This document shows positions 11,366 to 18,648 of a DNA stretch of 64,000 bases, piece by piece (the stretch's first letter is position 1; every line of letters begins with the position of its first letter). The notes beneath the pieces are model-generated. The model saw nothing but the letters and a program-made list of their open reading frames with translations. It was not told where the DNA came from and searched no databases. Both the position numbers and the translations under genes were made by a program. The stretch comes from Deltaproteobacteria bacterium (GTDB taxonomy: Bacteria; JAGRBM01; JAHCIT01). The DNA lies in contig JAHCIT010000011.1 of NCBI GenBank assembly GCA_026129095.1, forward strand, positions 43,070 through 107,069, in the 5' to 3' direction.

Positions 11366-11522
11366 AGAGGGAACTCCCGCGCACCCGGGAACAGTTCAGG
11401 CCGGATCAGCCGGTCCCGACCGGTGGATGGGGTGGCCCCTGAAAACTCCGCGGGTTTCCGCGGCGGGGCGCTTGAGGCGCCGGGGGACACTGGAATCCAC
11501 CCCCCGGGTGCTGGATGTAACC
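11366..11522 (-). other. ribE-ribBA intergenic region with GC-rich hairpins
   Basis: A 157-bp spacer inside an otherwise tight rib series. It contains CCGCGG-GTTT-CCGCGG (11448-11463), GGCGC-TTGAG-GCGCC (11467-11481) and CCGGTC-CC-GACCGG (11410-11423). The conserved FMN riboswitch blocks (AGGGGCAGGGT, GACCGGCGGT, AGCCCGCGA as I remember them) are not found. The hairpins could uncouple ribBA from ribDE expression or protect mRNA ends. No ORF is evident. Confidence 0.35.
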
Positions 11523-12203
11523 CTATTCCAAAAATCCGTGTTCGGCCAGAAACCTGAGATCAATCTTCGAACCCCCGGCTTTCCCGGCCACGGCAGGCCC
11601 AAGCCGGACCGCGAGCAGCCGCTCGACGTATTTGGCCAGCACGTCCGCCTCAAGATTGACCGGATCGCCCTTTTTGAGCGTGCCCAAGGCTGTTTCGGAC
11701 CAGGTGACCGGAATGATGTTGACGGTAAACTCCGCCCCTTGAACCTCGTTCACGGTCAGCGATACCCCGTCCACCGCCACCGAACCCTTGGGTATCAGGT
11801 ACGGGGCGATGGTATCCGGCACCCGGAAGGTGAGCTTGTGGCTCTCGCCCACAGGTTCGGCCGACAGCAGTTCGCCGACGCCATCCACGTGGCCCTGAAC
11901 GATATGCCCCCCGAGCCGATCAGCTGCCCGGAGCGCCCGTTCGAGATTCACTTCCGATCCCACGGCGACGCTGCCCAGTTTCGTCTTGTTCAGGGATTCG
12001 CGGGAGACATCGGCCTCAAAGCCGTCCCTGTGAATCTTCGTTACCGTGAGGCATGTGCCGCTCACGGCGATGCTCTCACCCAATTCAAAATCGCCGGTAT
12101 CCAGTTTCGTCTGGACCGTCAGGACAACTCCCGCCGTTTCGCCCCCCGGCAGCGCCCGGCGGCCGGTTATCTTCCCACGGTCAATGATGAGGCCGGTGAA
12201 CAT
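11523..12203 (-). CDS. ribE: Riboflavin synthase, alpha chain
   Basis: Dismutates two 6,7-dimethyl-8-ribityllumazine molecules to riboflavin plus the pyrimidinedione. The 226-residue product starts with the canonical MFTGLIIDRGKI and shows the internal duplication of two lumazine-binding barrels: SIAVSGTCLTV plus ADVSRESLNKT in the first, and SVAVDGVSLTVNEV plus PVTWSETALGTLKKGDPVNLE in the second, with GHIVQGHVDGVG between them. Length and architecture are normal. It starts 9 bp after ribD ends. Confidence 0.96.
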   Translation of the reverse strand: MFTGLIIDRGKITGRRALPGGETAGVVLTVQTKLDTGDFELGESIAVSGTCLTVTKIHRDGFEADVSRESLNKTKLGSVAVGSEVNLERALRAADRLGGHIVQGHVDGVGELLSAEPVGESHKLTFRVPDTIAPYLIPKGSVAVDGVSLTVNEVQGAEFTVNIIPVTWSETALGTLKKGDPVNLEADVLAKYVERLLAVRLGPAVAGKAGGSKIDLRFLAEHGFLE

Positions 12204-12212
12204 GGCTTGAAC

Positions 12213-13370
12213 CTACCTTGCCCGGTAGCGGCGGTCGAGTTCGCCCGTAACGAGGAGATCATTACCCAGCCGCTCGGTCGCCAGATCGCGGACCGGTATC
12301 GCCCCCGCCAGTTTTTCCACGCCGGAACCGCCGAGCACGCCCGGTGCCAGCGCGCCGCCGATGATTCTGGGGGCGAGAAAAAGGGCGAACCGGTCGGCAA
12401 GTCCCAGTTCGATCAGGCTCCACCCGAGCGTGGGACCGCCTTCGACCAGTACGCCCGTTATCCGTTCCAGACCCAGGTACCGCCACAGGCGGGGCAGGTC
12501 CACCTGTCCGTTCCGGTCAGTCAGCTCCACGACGCGGGCGCCGGCCTTTTCCAGCACCCGGCGGCGGGCCGCTCCACCCCGCCCGGTGGTGGCGATGATC
12601 TTTTTCGTCCGGCGGTTACGGAACAGCCTGGCCGTGGGAGGCGTCCGGAGGCGCGAATCGACGATGACAACAGCCGGATCGGCGCCGGTCCGGCGGGTGA
12701 ACCGCACGTTCAGTTCTGGATCGTCGGCCAGCACAGTGCCCACGCCCACGCAAACGGCATCATAAAGGTCGCGCCACTCGTGAACCCGGCGGAGCGACTC
12801 CCTGCCGGTGATGTATTTCGACTGGCCCGTGCGGGTGGCGATCTTCCCGTCCAGCGAGGCGGCGAGCTTCACCACCGTAAATGGCGTCCCGGTTCCGGCC
12901 CAGGTGAGGAAGATTTCGTTCAGCCGCCCGGCTTCGTCCTTCAGGATGCCCGTCGTTACTTCAATCCCCGACCTGCGGAGCCGCTGCAGGGCCCCGTCAG
13001 CCTTGGGGTGCGGATCATCCGACGCGATGACCACCCGTTTGACCCCGGCCGCAATCAGTCCCGACGTGCAGGGTGGCACCTGGCCCTCAAGGTTGCAGGG
13101 GGTGAGCGTCACATAGACCGTTGCCCCCTTCGCCCGGCGTCCGGCCCTTGCGAGCGCCTCGGCCTCGGCGTGCGGCAGGCCCGGACCCCGGTGGTAGCCC
13201 TCGGCGATGATTTTGCCGCCCTTTACCACCACCGAGCCGACGATGGGGTTCGGCGAAGTCTTCCCCTTGCCCCGGGCTGCCAGTTCCAGCGCACGGGCCA
13301 TGAACTTCCGGTCCGCTTCACGCTGCGGATGGAGCTTGACGGGCCGGGCCGGGCGTTTGGGACCGCTCAT
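12213..13370 (-). CDS. ribD: Riboflavin biosynthesis deaminase/reductase
   Basis: Bifunctional enzyme for the second and third steps of riboflavin synthesis. The N-terminal cytidine-deaminase-like domain carries TSPNPIVGSVVV, the zinc motif PHAEAEAL and TLTPCNLEGQVPPCTSG. The C-terminal reductase has VKLAASLDGKIATRTGQSKYITG and GVLVEGGPTLGWSLIE. The 385 residues are typical. A TATATA (13378-13383) ends 7 bases before the ATG and no Shine-Dalgarno is visible, so the transcript may be leaderless. The gene is divergent from rnpB. Confidence 0.95.
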   Translation of the reverse strand: MSGPKRPARPVKLHPQREADRKFMARALELAARGKGKTSPNPIVGSVVVKGGKIIAEGYHRGPGLPHAEAEALARAGRRAKGATVYVTLTPCNLEGQVPPCTSGLIAAGVKRVVIASDDPHPKADGALQRLRRSGIEVTTGILKDEAGRLNEIFLTWAGTGTPFTVVKLAASLDGKIATRTGQSKYITGRESLRRVHEWRDLYDAVCVGVGTVLADDPELNVRFTRRTGADPAVVIVDSRLRTPPTARLFRNRRTKKIIATTGRGGAARRRVLEKAGARVVELTDRNGQVDLPRLWRYLGLERITGVLVEGGPTLGWSLIELGLADRFALFLAPRIIGGALAPGVLGGSGVEKLAGAIPVRDLATERLGNDLLVTGELDRRYRAR

Positions 13371-13436
13371 GTGCCGGTATATAGCACAGAGCCCTCTCTG
13401 TTCGCCCCGCCCCCCGATCGTGGTTACAATGTCCCT
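13371..13436. promoter_or_regulatory. Divergent promoters for ribD (-) and rnpB (+)
   Basis: This 66-bp gap must drive both genes. For rnpB, TACAAT (13425-13430) lies 6 bases before the inferred 5' end at 13437, with TTCGCC (13401-13406) 18 bp upstream as a weak -35. For ribD, minus-strand TATATA (13378-13383), preceded by TGTGC, resembles an extended -10 whose start point would fall on or next to the ribD ATG. The positions are seen; promoter activity is inferred. Confidence 0.5.
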
Positions 13437-13831
13437 TGCGCCCTGGAACGGCGGGTGGTCGCGTCAGGGGTTGGCAGCTTGCTGCCGGCCGCCTGCCGAG
13501 GAACTTCCGGACTCCGTGGGACCGGACGCCGGCTAACGGCCGGGAGCCGAAAGGCTACGGAAAGTGCAACAGAGAACAGTCCGCCGATGGCCCCGCAAGG
13601 GGATCAGGCAAGGGTGAAACGGTGCGGTAAGAGCGCACCCGGCACCGGGGCGACCCGGACCGTGGCAAACCCCGTCCGGAGCAAGATCAAATAGGTGCGC
13701 GCTGGTAGGCGAGAGTCCCCGCCGAAGCGCACGGGTAGATCGCTTGAGGGCGCCGGCAACGGCGTTCCCAGATGGATGACCACCGCCCCGCAAGGGGGAC
13801 AGGATCCGGAGTACAGCCGTTCCAGGGCGCA
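13437..13831 (+). ncRNA. rnpB: RNase P RNA (bacterial type A)
   Basis: Catalytic RNA that removes tRNA 5' leaders. The 15-nt 5' end (13437-13451, TGCGCCCTGGAACGG) is exactly complementary to 13817-13831, closing helix P1 and fixing both ends (about 395 nt). Internal hallmarks appear in the right order: CAACAGAGAACAGTCCGCCGATGGCC, GCAAGGGGATCAGGCAAGGGTGAAA, CGGTGCGGTAAGAGCGCACC, CCGTGGCAAACCCC, GGAGCAAGATCAAATAGG, and a 3' ACAGGATCCGGAGTACAG. The P4 core deviates from the usual GAGGAAAGTCC (here GAGGAACTTCCGGACTCC), and the pairing change CCGGG/CCCGG to TCCGGA/TCCGGA is compensatory. Transcribed toward the lipoprotein gene, which begins 20 bp later. Confidence 0.96.
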
Positions 13832-13851
13832 CTTTAGATGAAGGAATCCGG

Positions 13852-14583
13852 ATGAAAACGACTGGCGGATTCGCGGCCATATTGATCCTTTTGCTCCCGG
13901 CCTGCGCCCCGAAGGCAATGCCGTTCGACGCCATGGATTTCGACCCGGAACCGGCGCAACTCCAGACGCTGCACGGCGGATTTCTTTTTCCCGCCGGCAC
14001 GCTCAAGGCTGAAATTGTCCTCACCGAAGCCCGGCAGAGCATCTATTTACAGGACGGGTTCGGAAACCCGGTGGAGACCTTGCCCGAACGCTGCCGGGGG
14101 CTCGTGATCCGGCGGGGGACCAGCGAACGCTGGGAAGAGTTCTGGTTCGCCCGCTCAGGAGATGAACCCGGCGCCTTTCATGCGACGGAACTCAGGGAAG
14201 CGGTGATCCGCGGCGTCACCGGGCATCTCCTGTTCCGCGACTGCCCAGCGGAAGGGGCGGCCGACGCCGTTATCCGCATCGACCCGCCACGGGACTACTA
14301 CGCCCGGCACGGCGGCAGGGTTTACACAAACGCCGACTACCTGATCGAAGTGGTGAGGAAGGACGACCTCGTGAAATTCTATGTCTCGACGCCGGAACAG
14401 CCCTCCATCGACGTCTCGAAGATCGGCCTAGCCCTGCTCTATGACTCCCGCGGACGTTCGCTTCCGGTGGCCCGCTCACGGGACGGAGCGTTCCTGTATG
14501 CCCGCGTCCCGGCCCGTCCTGGCCGCGGCCGGCTCATGTTCCATCTGTTCAACGAGGAACTGGACCTGCAGGTCGAGTGGTAG
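13852..14583 (+). CDS. Putative lipoprotein, function unknown
   Basis: 243 residues with a lipoprotein-type signal peptide (MKTTGGFAAILILLLPACAP; the likely lipidated cysteine is Cys18). AAGGA stands 6-7 bases before the ATG. The mature part is mostly beta-strand in character, with a proline-rich start, a central region containing DPPRDYYARHGGRVYTNADYLIEV, and an ending GRLMFHLFNEELDLQVEW. No family is recognised. It starts only 20 bp after rnpB and may share its transcript. It converges on the acyl-CoA ligase gene with 3 bp between stops. Confidence 0.75.
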   Translation: MKTTGGFAAILILLLPACAPKAMPFDAMDFDPEPAQLQTLHGGFLFPAGTLKAEIVLTEARQSIYLQDGFGNPVETLPERCRGLVIRRGTSERWEEFWFARSGDEPGAFHATELREAVIRGVTGHLLFRDCPAEGAADAVIRIDPPRDYYARHGGRVYTNADYLIEVVRKDDLVKFYVSTPEQPSIDVSKIGLALLYDSRGRSLPVARSRDGAFLYARVPARPGRGRLMFHLFNEELDLQVEW

Positions 14584-14586
14584 CCC

Positions 14587-16197
14587 TCACTGCCACTTCC
14601 AGTCCTTGTACCGGTCCCTGAGGGCGGTCTTCAGGAACTTGCCCGTGGAGGTGCGTGGAATCGCGTCAGCGAACTCCACCGCGTCAGGAAGCCACCACTT
14701 GGCGAACCGCGATGCCAGATACTGCCTGATGTCGTCAGCAGTCGCCTTCTGGCCATCCTTCAGCACGACGACGGCCAGCGGCCGCTCGTCCCACTTGGGA
14801 TGCTGGATGGCGATCACCGCCGCCTCCTTCACCGCCGGGTGGCCCATGATGGCGTTCTCCAGATCCACCGAACTGATCCACTCGCCACCCGACTTGATGA
14901 GGTCTTTCGTTCGGTCGGTGAGCTTGACGAACCCTTCGGGGTCGATTGTCGCCACGTCTCCGGTCCGGAACCAGCCGTCGGCGGTGAACTTGTCGTCAGA
15001 ATTCTCAAGCCGGTAGTAGCTCGACGCCACGTACGGCCCACGAACCTGAAGTTCGCCCATCGTCTCCCCGTCCCACGGAGCCTCGCCCTTCTCGTTCACG
15101 ATACGGGTATCGACCAATGGCACCGGAAGCCCCTGTTTCGCGCGGATGGCATACTTCTCGTCCTCGGTGCAGCCCGCCTGCGACGCTTTCAGCTGACTGC
15201 AGGTGCCGAGCGGCGACAGCTCGGTCATTCCCCACAAGTGAATAATTCTCATGCCAAACCGGTCGAGCTTGCGCATCAGGGCCTCGGGAACGGCCGATCC
15301 GCCCACCGCCATCCGGACCTCGGACTGGAACTTCCAGCGGGACGGCTCCTTTTCGAGCGCCTCCAGGATGCCAAGCCAGATGGTCGGGACCCCGGCGCTG
15401 AAGGTGACGCGCTCGCCCGCAAAAAAATCCAGCAGGTTTGCCGCATCCAGGTGCGGCCCTGGAAACACCTGACGCGCCCCCACCATCACGCAGATGAACG
15501 GCAGCCCCCAGGCATTCGCATGGAACATGGGCACCACCGGCATCACCGTATCGTGCTGGGAAAGGCCATGAACGTCCGGCAGCGCCGAGACGAGCGAATG
15601 CAGCGCGATGGCCCGGTGAGAATAGAGGACGCCTTTCGGGTTACCCGTGGTACCGCTCGTGTAGCAGATACCCATCGCCTCGTTCTCGTCGATGTCGGGA
15701 TACCTGAAATCCTCGCTGCCGCTGTCAATAAACTTCTCGTAGTCCTCCATTCCGGCCGGAACCGGCCCCTTGAACGGAACAACGATCACTTTTTCAAACT
15801 TCACCCGGTCCTTGAACTGGTCGTAGAGCGGGAGCAGCACGTCATCGACGATCAGGAAACGGTCTTCGGCGTGGTTGGCGATATAGGCGAGGTCGTCCGC
15901 AAAGAGCCGCAGGTTCAGGGTATGCAAGACGCCGCCTGCCGCCGGAATGCCGAAGTAGCACTCCAGATGCCGCCAGTGGTTCCAGGAAAGCGTCGCCACG
16001 CGGTCCCCGCGTTTCATGCCCGCTTTCGTGAGCGCCGATGCGAGTTTTTTCGTCCGGCGGTAGAACTCGCCGTACGTCGTCCGGTGGATCGACTTGTCGG
16101 GCAAACGCGTCACGATCTCCGTTTTCGGGAAAAGCTTTCCGGCCCGCTCCAGCATGAAAGGAAGCGTCAGCGGGTAGTTCATCATCAGGCCGTCCAT
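14587..16197 (-). CDS. AMP-forming long-chain acyl-CoA synthetase
   Basis: Activates a carboxylic acid, probably a fatty acid, to its CoA thioester via an acyl-adenylate. The frame is open to 16533, but AAGGAGGA lies 8 bases before the ATG at 16197, which gives MDGLMMNYPLTLPFMLERAG and a normal 536 residues. Motifs: P-loop YTSGTTGNPKGVLYSH, LWGMTELSPLGT, GWFRTGDVATIDPEGF, DLIKSGGEWISSVDLE and PRTSTGKFLKTALRD with the catalytic lysine. It resembles the medium/long-chain FadD-like ligases. It sits alone between a lipoprotein and mogA, without beta-oxidation genes in the same unit. Confidence 0.92.
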   Translation of the reverse strand: MDGLMMNYPLTLPFMLERAGKLFPKTEIVTRLPDKSIHRTTYGEFYRRTKKLASALTKAGMKRGDRVATLSWNHWRHLECYFGIPAAGGVLHTLNLRLFADDLAYIANHAEDRFLIVDDVLLPLYDQFKDRVKFEKVIVVPFKGPVPAGMEDYEKFIDSGSEDFRYPDIDENEAMGICYTSGTTGNPKGVLYSHRAIALHSLVSALPDVHGLSQHDTVMPVVPMFHANAWGLPFICVMVGARQVFPGPHLDAANLLDFFAGERVTFSAGVPTIWLGILEALEKEPSRWKFQSEVRMAVGGSAVPEALMRKLDRFGMRIIHLWGMTELSPLGTCSQLKASQAGCTEDEKYAIRAKQGLPVPLVDTRIVNEKGEAPWDGETMGELQVRGPYVASSYYRLENSDDKFTADGWFRTGDVATIDPEGFVKLTDRTKDLIKSGGEWISSVDLENAIMGHPAVKEAAVIAIQHPKWDERPLAVVVLKDGQKATADDIRQYLASRFAKWWLPDAVEFADAIPRTSTGKFLKTALRDRYKDWKWQ

Positions 16198-16288
16198 GCA
16201 GGCGGTCCTCCTTGGGATACAGGTCCAGTTCAGACCGGAAATATGTAACCGCCCGGCAGGATGAAGGCCAGACGGTGCGGCCGCAAGT

Positions 16289-16825
16289 TCACGCCCCCTT
16301 GGGCCGGAATGCCTTGATGACGGTGTCGTCGGTTTCGAGCCGGGGACCGTCAACAAGATCAATACAGTAGGGAACGGCGGGGAAAACGGCATCGAGGCAT
16401 TCACGGATCGACTTGGGCTTTCCCGGCAGGTTGATGATGAGCGTCGATCCGCGTGTCCCGGCGATCTGGCGCGACAGTATCGCCGTCGGGACAAACCTGA
16501 GCGACACCGCCCGCATCTGCTCGCCAAAACCATCCAGAATCTTGTCGCAAATATTCTCCGTCGCCTCGGGCGTCACATCGCGTTTCGCCGGGCCCGTGCC
16601 GCCCGTCGTGAGAACGAGGCTGCACTTTTCCCGGTCCGCCAGCTCGATAAGTGTCTTTTCGATCACCGGCTGCTCGTCCGGAATGAGGCGGTAAACCTCC
16701 TCCCACGGACTTTTGAGATAGGCCTTCAGGGTGTCCCTGATGGCGGGGCCGGAGAGGTCTTCATATACGCCCGTCGAGGCGCGGTCGGAGATGGTGACGA
16801 TGCCGATACGGATGGGTAATGACAT
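16289..16825 (-). CDS. mogA: Molybdopterin adenylyltransferase
   Basis: Adenylates molybdopterin ahead of molybdenum insertion. The 178-residue product has VTISDRASTGVYEDLSGPAI at the N-terminus, the nucleotide/pterin loop LVLTTGGTGPAKRDVTPEAT (about 91-110) and LIINLPGKPKSIRECL. Its length and the DLSGP motif fit MogA better than MoaB. No other moa, moe or mod gene is in the window. It is divergent from the BtuF-like gene, with 50 bp between start codons. Confidence 0.9.
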   Translation of the reverse strand: MSLPIRIGIVTISDRASTGVYEDLSGPAIRDTLKAYLKSPWEEVYRLIPDEQPVIEKTLIELADREKCSLVLTTGGTGPAKRDVTPEATENICDKILDGFGEQMRAVSLRFVPTAILSRQIAGTRGSTLIINLPGKPKSIRECLDAVFPAVPYCIDLVDGPRLETDDTVIKAFRPKGA

Positions 16826-16875
16826 GGAGACATGAGTAGCACGGAACCGGCCGGGGCAGGTAGGCTCATTTCCCG

Positions 16876-17679
16876 ATGGAAACAGTCATCGACAACCGGG
16901 AGGTCCGGCACGATTTCGTGGAGCCGCCGCGCCGGATCATCTCTCTGGTGCCCAGCCTGAGCGAGACCGTGGCCGAACTCGCCGGGGTGGATGCGCTCAT
17001 CGGCGTGACCAGGTTCTGCAAGCACCCGGCAGGGCTTCGTGAACGGATCGCCACCGTGGGCGGCACCAAGGATCCCGATATCCGGAAGATCGCCGCCCTC
17101 CAGCCCGATCTCGTTCTCGTCAATGAAGAAGAAAACCGCATGGAGGATTACGAAAAACTCCGCTCGGCCGGCCTGCCCGTCTTCGCCACCGGCCCCCGGA
17201 CTTTCACCGAAGGGCTCACCCTGCTCCGCCAGATCGGGCGCATTCTGGGCCGGGTCAGGGAAGCCGATGCCATCGCCACGGCGGCTGAGACAAGGGCCGA
17301 GAAAATCCGCGCCGAGAGGCCCGGCCGGGGATTGAGGCTCTTTTATCCCGTCTGGAACCGGCCCCTGATGACCATCAGCGGTGACACCTACATCCACGAT
17401 GTCATCACGCTGTTCGGCTTCGCCAACCCGTTCGCGCCCAAGCGGGACCGTTACCCGGAGATCACCGAGGCCGAACTCGAAAAGGCGCTGCCGCAGGTGA
17501 TCGTGCTGCCGGATGAGCCGTATGAGTTCCGCCCCGAGCACCGAGCCGACTGGCTGATGAAGAGCCAGTATCCGGCGGCCCGCCGGCTGCAGGTCCACCT
17601 CGCTGACGGATCGTATTTCTGCTGGTATGGCGTGCGGCAGCTGGCCGCGTTAAACTATATTGAAAGACTTCTCACCTGA
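16876..17679 (+). CDS. BtuF-like helical-backbone metal/cobalamin receptor lacking a signal peptide
   Basis: A COG0614-type substrate-binding protein of 267 residues: RRIISLVPSLSETVAELAGV, a VGVTRFCKHP-like loop (LIGVTRFCKHPAG), VGGTKDPDIRKIAALQPDLVLVNEEENR, and a long connecting helix joining two lobes. Family members in ABC uptake systems are periplasmic or lipid-anchored, but this protein begins METVIDNREVRHDFVEPPRR with no hydrophobic signal, so it should stay in the cytoplasm. No ABC permease or ATPase is adjacent and no cobalamin riboswitch was seen. Its ligand is unknown; cobalamin or a corrinoid is the usual guess for signal-less relatives. Confidence 0.8.
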   Translation: METVIDNREVRHDFVEPPRRIISLVPSLSETVAELAGVDALIGVTRFCKHPAGLRERIATVGGTKDPDIRKIAALQPDLVLVNEEENRMEDYEKLRSAGLPVFATGPRTFTEGLTLLRQIGRILGRVREADAIATAAETRAEKIRAERPGRGLRLFYPVWNRPLMTISGDTYIHDVITLFGFANPFAPKRDRYPEITEAELEKALPQVIVLPDEPYEFRPEHRADWLMKSQYPAARRLQVHLADGSYFCWYGVRQLAALNYIERLLT

Positions 17680-17694
17680 CGGAGTAACAACCAG

Positions 17695-18648
17695 ATGCGA
17701 CGTGCCACCATTTTCCGGCTGTCCGGGCCGGCCCCCCTGCTTGTTCTTGCTGCCATACTGGCCTCGGGTTCCGGCGCCGCCGCGCAGGAACTGGGAGTTT
17801 CCCGCATCGAAAGCTGCCAGCCGCTCGCCGACAAGCGGGTCCAGTGTTCGGTGGTCGCCTCAAAGGTGAACTGTGCCAGCCGGCGGTTTACCGATCCGCA
17901 CCAGGACGCCCCGCCACTGACCTTGCCGGAGAAGACTGCCAGGCAGCAGAAGGGCCGCTGGAAACTCGGCCAGCTCAACATCCCGTCCCAGTGCGAGCCG
18001 TTCATTGTCGAGGAGATGTCCGAGGGAATCCTTGCCGTCTTCATCGACACGGCCAAACTCGGTGCCGATGGCTATGTCGAGACTGGCGGGGCCCCAGCCG
18101 GACAGACAGCCGCTGCGGCGCCCATTGCCCCCGTTTCGTCGGCCGCCATCGTAGGCCCCGAAGGGGCGGCCTCGCCCAAACCCATCGGCGAGCAGGTGGA
18201 GCAGGCCTCCGGGATTCCCCTGCTGGCAGGAGATTTCGTGCGTGTCCGGCAGCCGCGGCCAGCCGGCAGCCGCGACGAGAGCGACTATGCCTATGTGAGC
18301 GTCCGGGACGGATATCCCGTCTGGCATGTGCGCGGGGCGGCCACGCTTGCCATGAACCGCCCGCTGAACGGGCTCCCCCACACGGTCTGGCTGCTGGTCC
18401 ATGCGGGTGCGGAACCCCACGACCGGATCGAGGCGGAACTCGTCCGTTCCGGCGTCACTGTCGCCCGCTGGGCCATGAATCGCGTCTGGACAAATGGCCC
18501 CGAATGGATACGCCTCGAGCGGGAACTTCCCGCCGGAACCCTGGAACCGGCCATGAACCCTGGTGACGATCTCAGGTTCCGGATCATCGACCAGAATGAA
18601 GCCCGGGAACTCGACATCGTGAAGGCGAAGCTCGTTCAGGCCAGATAG
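17695..18648 (+). CDS. Secreted/periplasmic protein, function unknown
   Basis: 317 residues with a signal peptide (RATIFRLSGPAPLLVLAAILASGSGAAAQE; cleavage likely after AAA). The mature N-terminal part has four cysteines in the first 90 residues or so (ESCQPLADKRVQCSVVASKVNCAS, then SQCEPF). A low-complexity Ala/Pro/Gly linker follows at about 125-165, then a C-terminal beta-rich domain (YAYVSVRDGYPVWHVRGAATL to the end). Not recognised. It starts 15 bp after the BtuF-like gene, so the two are probably co-transcribed. Its stop abuts that of the carotenoid oxygenase. Confidence 0.75.
   Translation: MRRATIFRLSGPAPLLVLAAILASGSGAAAQELGVSRIESCQPLADKRVQCSVVASKVNCASRRFTDPHQDAPPLTLPEKTARQQKGRWKLGQLNIPSQCEPFIVEEMSEGILAVFIDTAKLGADGYVETGGAPAGQTAAAAPIAPVSSAAIVGPEGAASPKPIGEQVEQASGIPLLAGDFVRVRQPRPAGSRDESDYAYVSVRDGYPVWHVRGAATLAMNRPLNGLPHTVWLLVHAGAEPHDRIEAELVRSGVTVARWAMNRVWTNGPEWIRLERELPAGTLEPAMNPGDDLRFRIIDQNEARELDIVKAKLVQAR

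Noticed and set aside
10944..13694. Plus-strand open frame of 916 codons across ribBA-ribE-ribD
   Set aside because: It is the complement of three clearly identified rib genes and continues into rnpB. Long antisense frames are expected at this GC content.
13437..13831. Cobalamin riboswitch, suspected from the GC-rich structured non-coding region
   Set aside because: The GCGGTAAGAGCGCACC, GGAGCAAGATCAAATAGG and AACAGAGAACAGTCCGCCGATGGCC blocks, together with the closed P1 helix, are those of RNase P RNA.
16876..17679. Periplasmic BtuF of a vitamin B12 importer
   Set aside because: No signal peptide, no BtuC/D genes and no cobalamin riboswitch were seen, so the usual import role is not supported.
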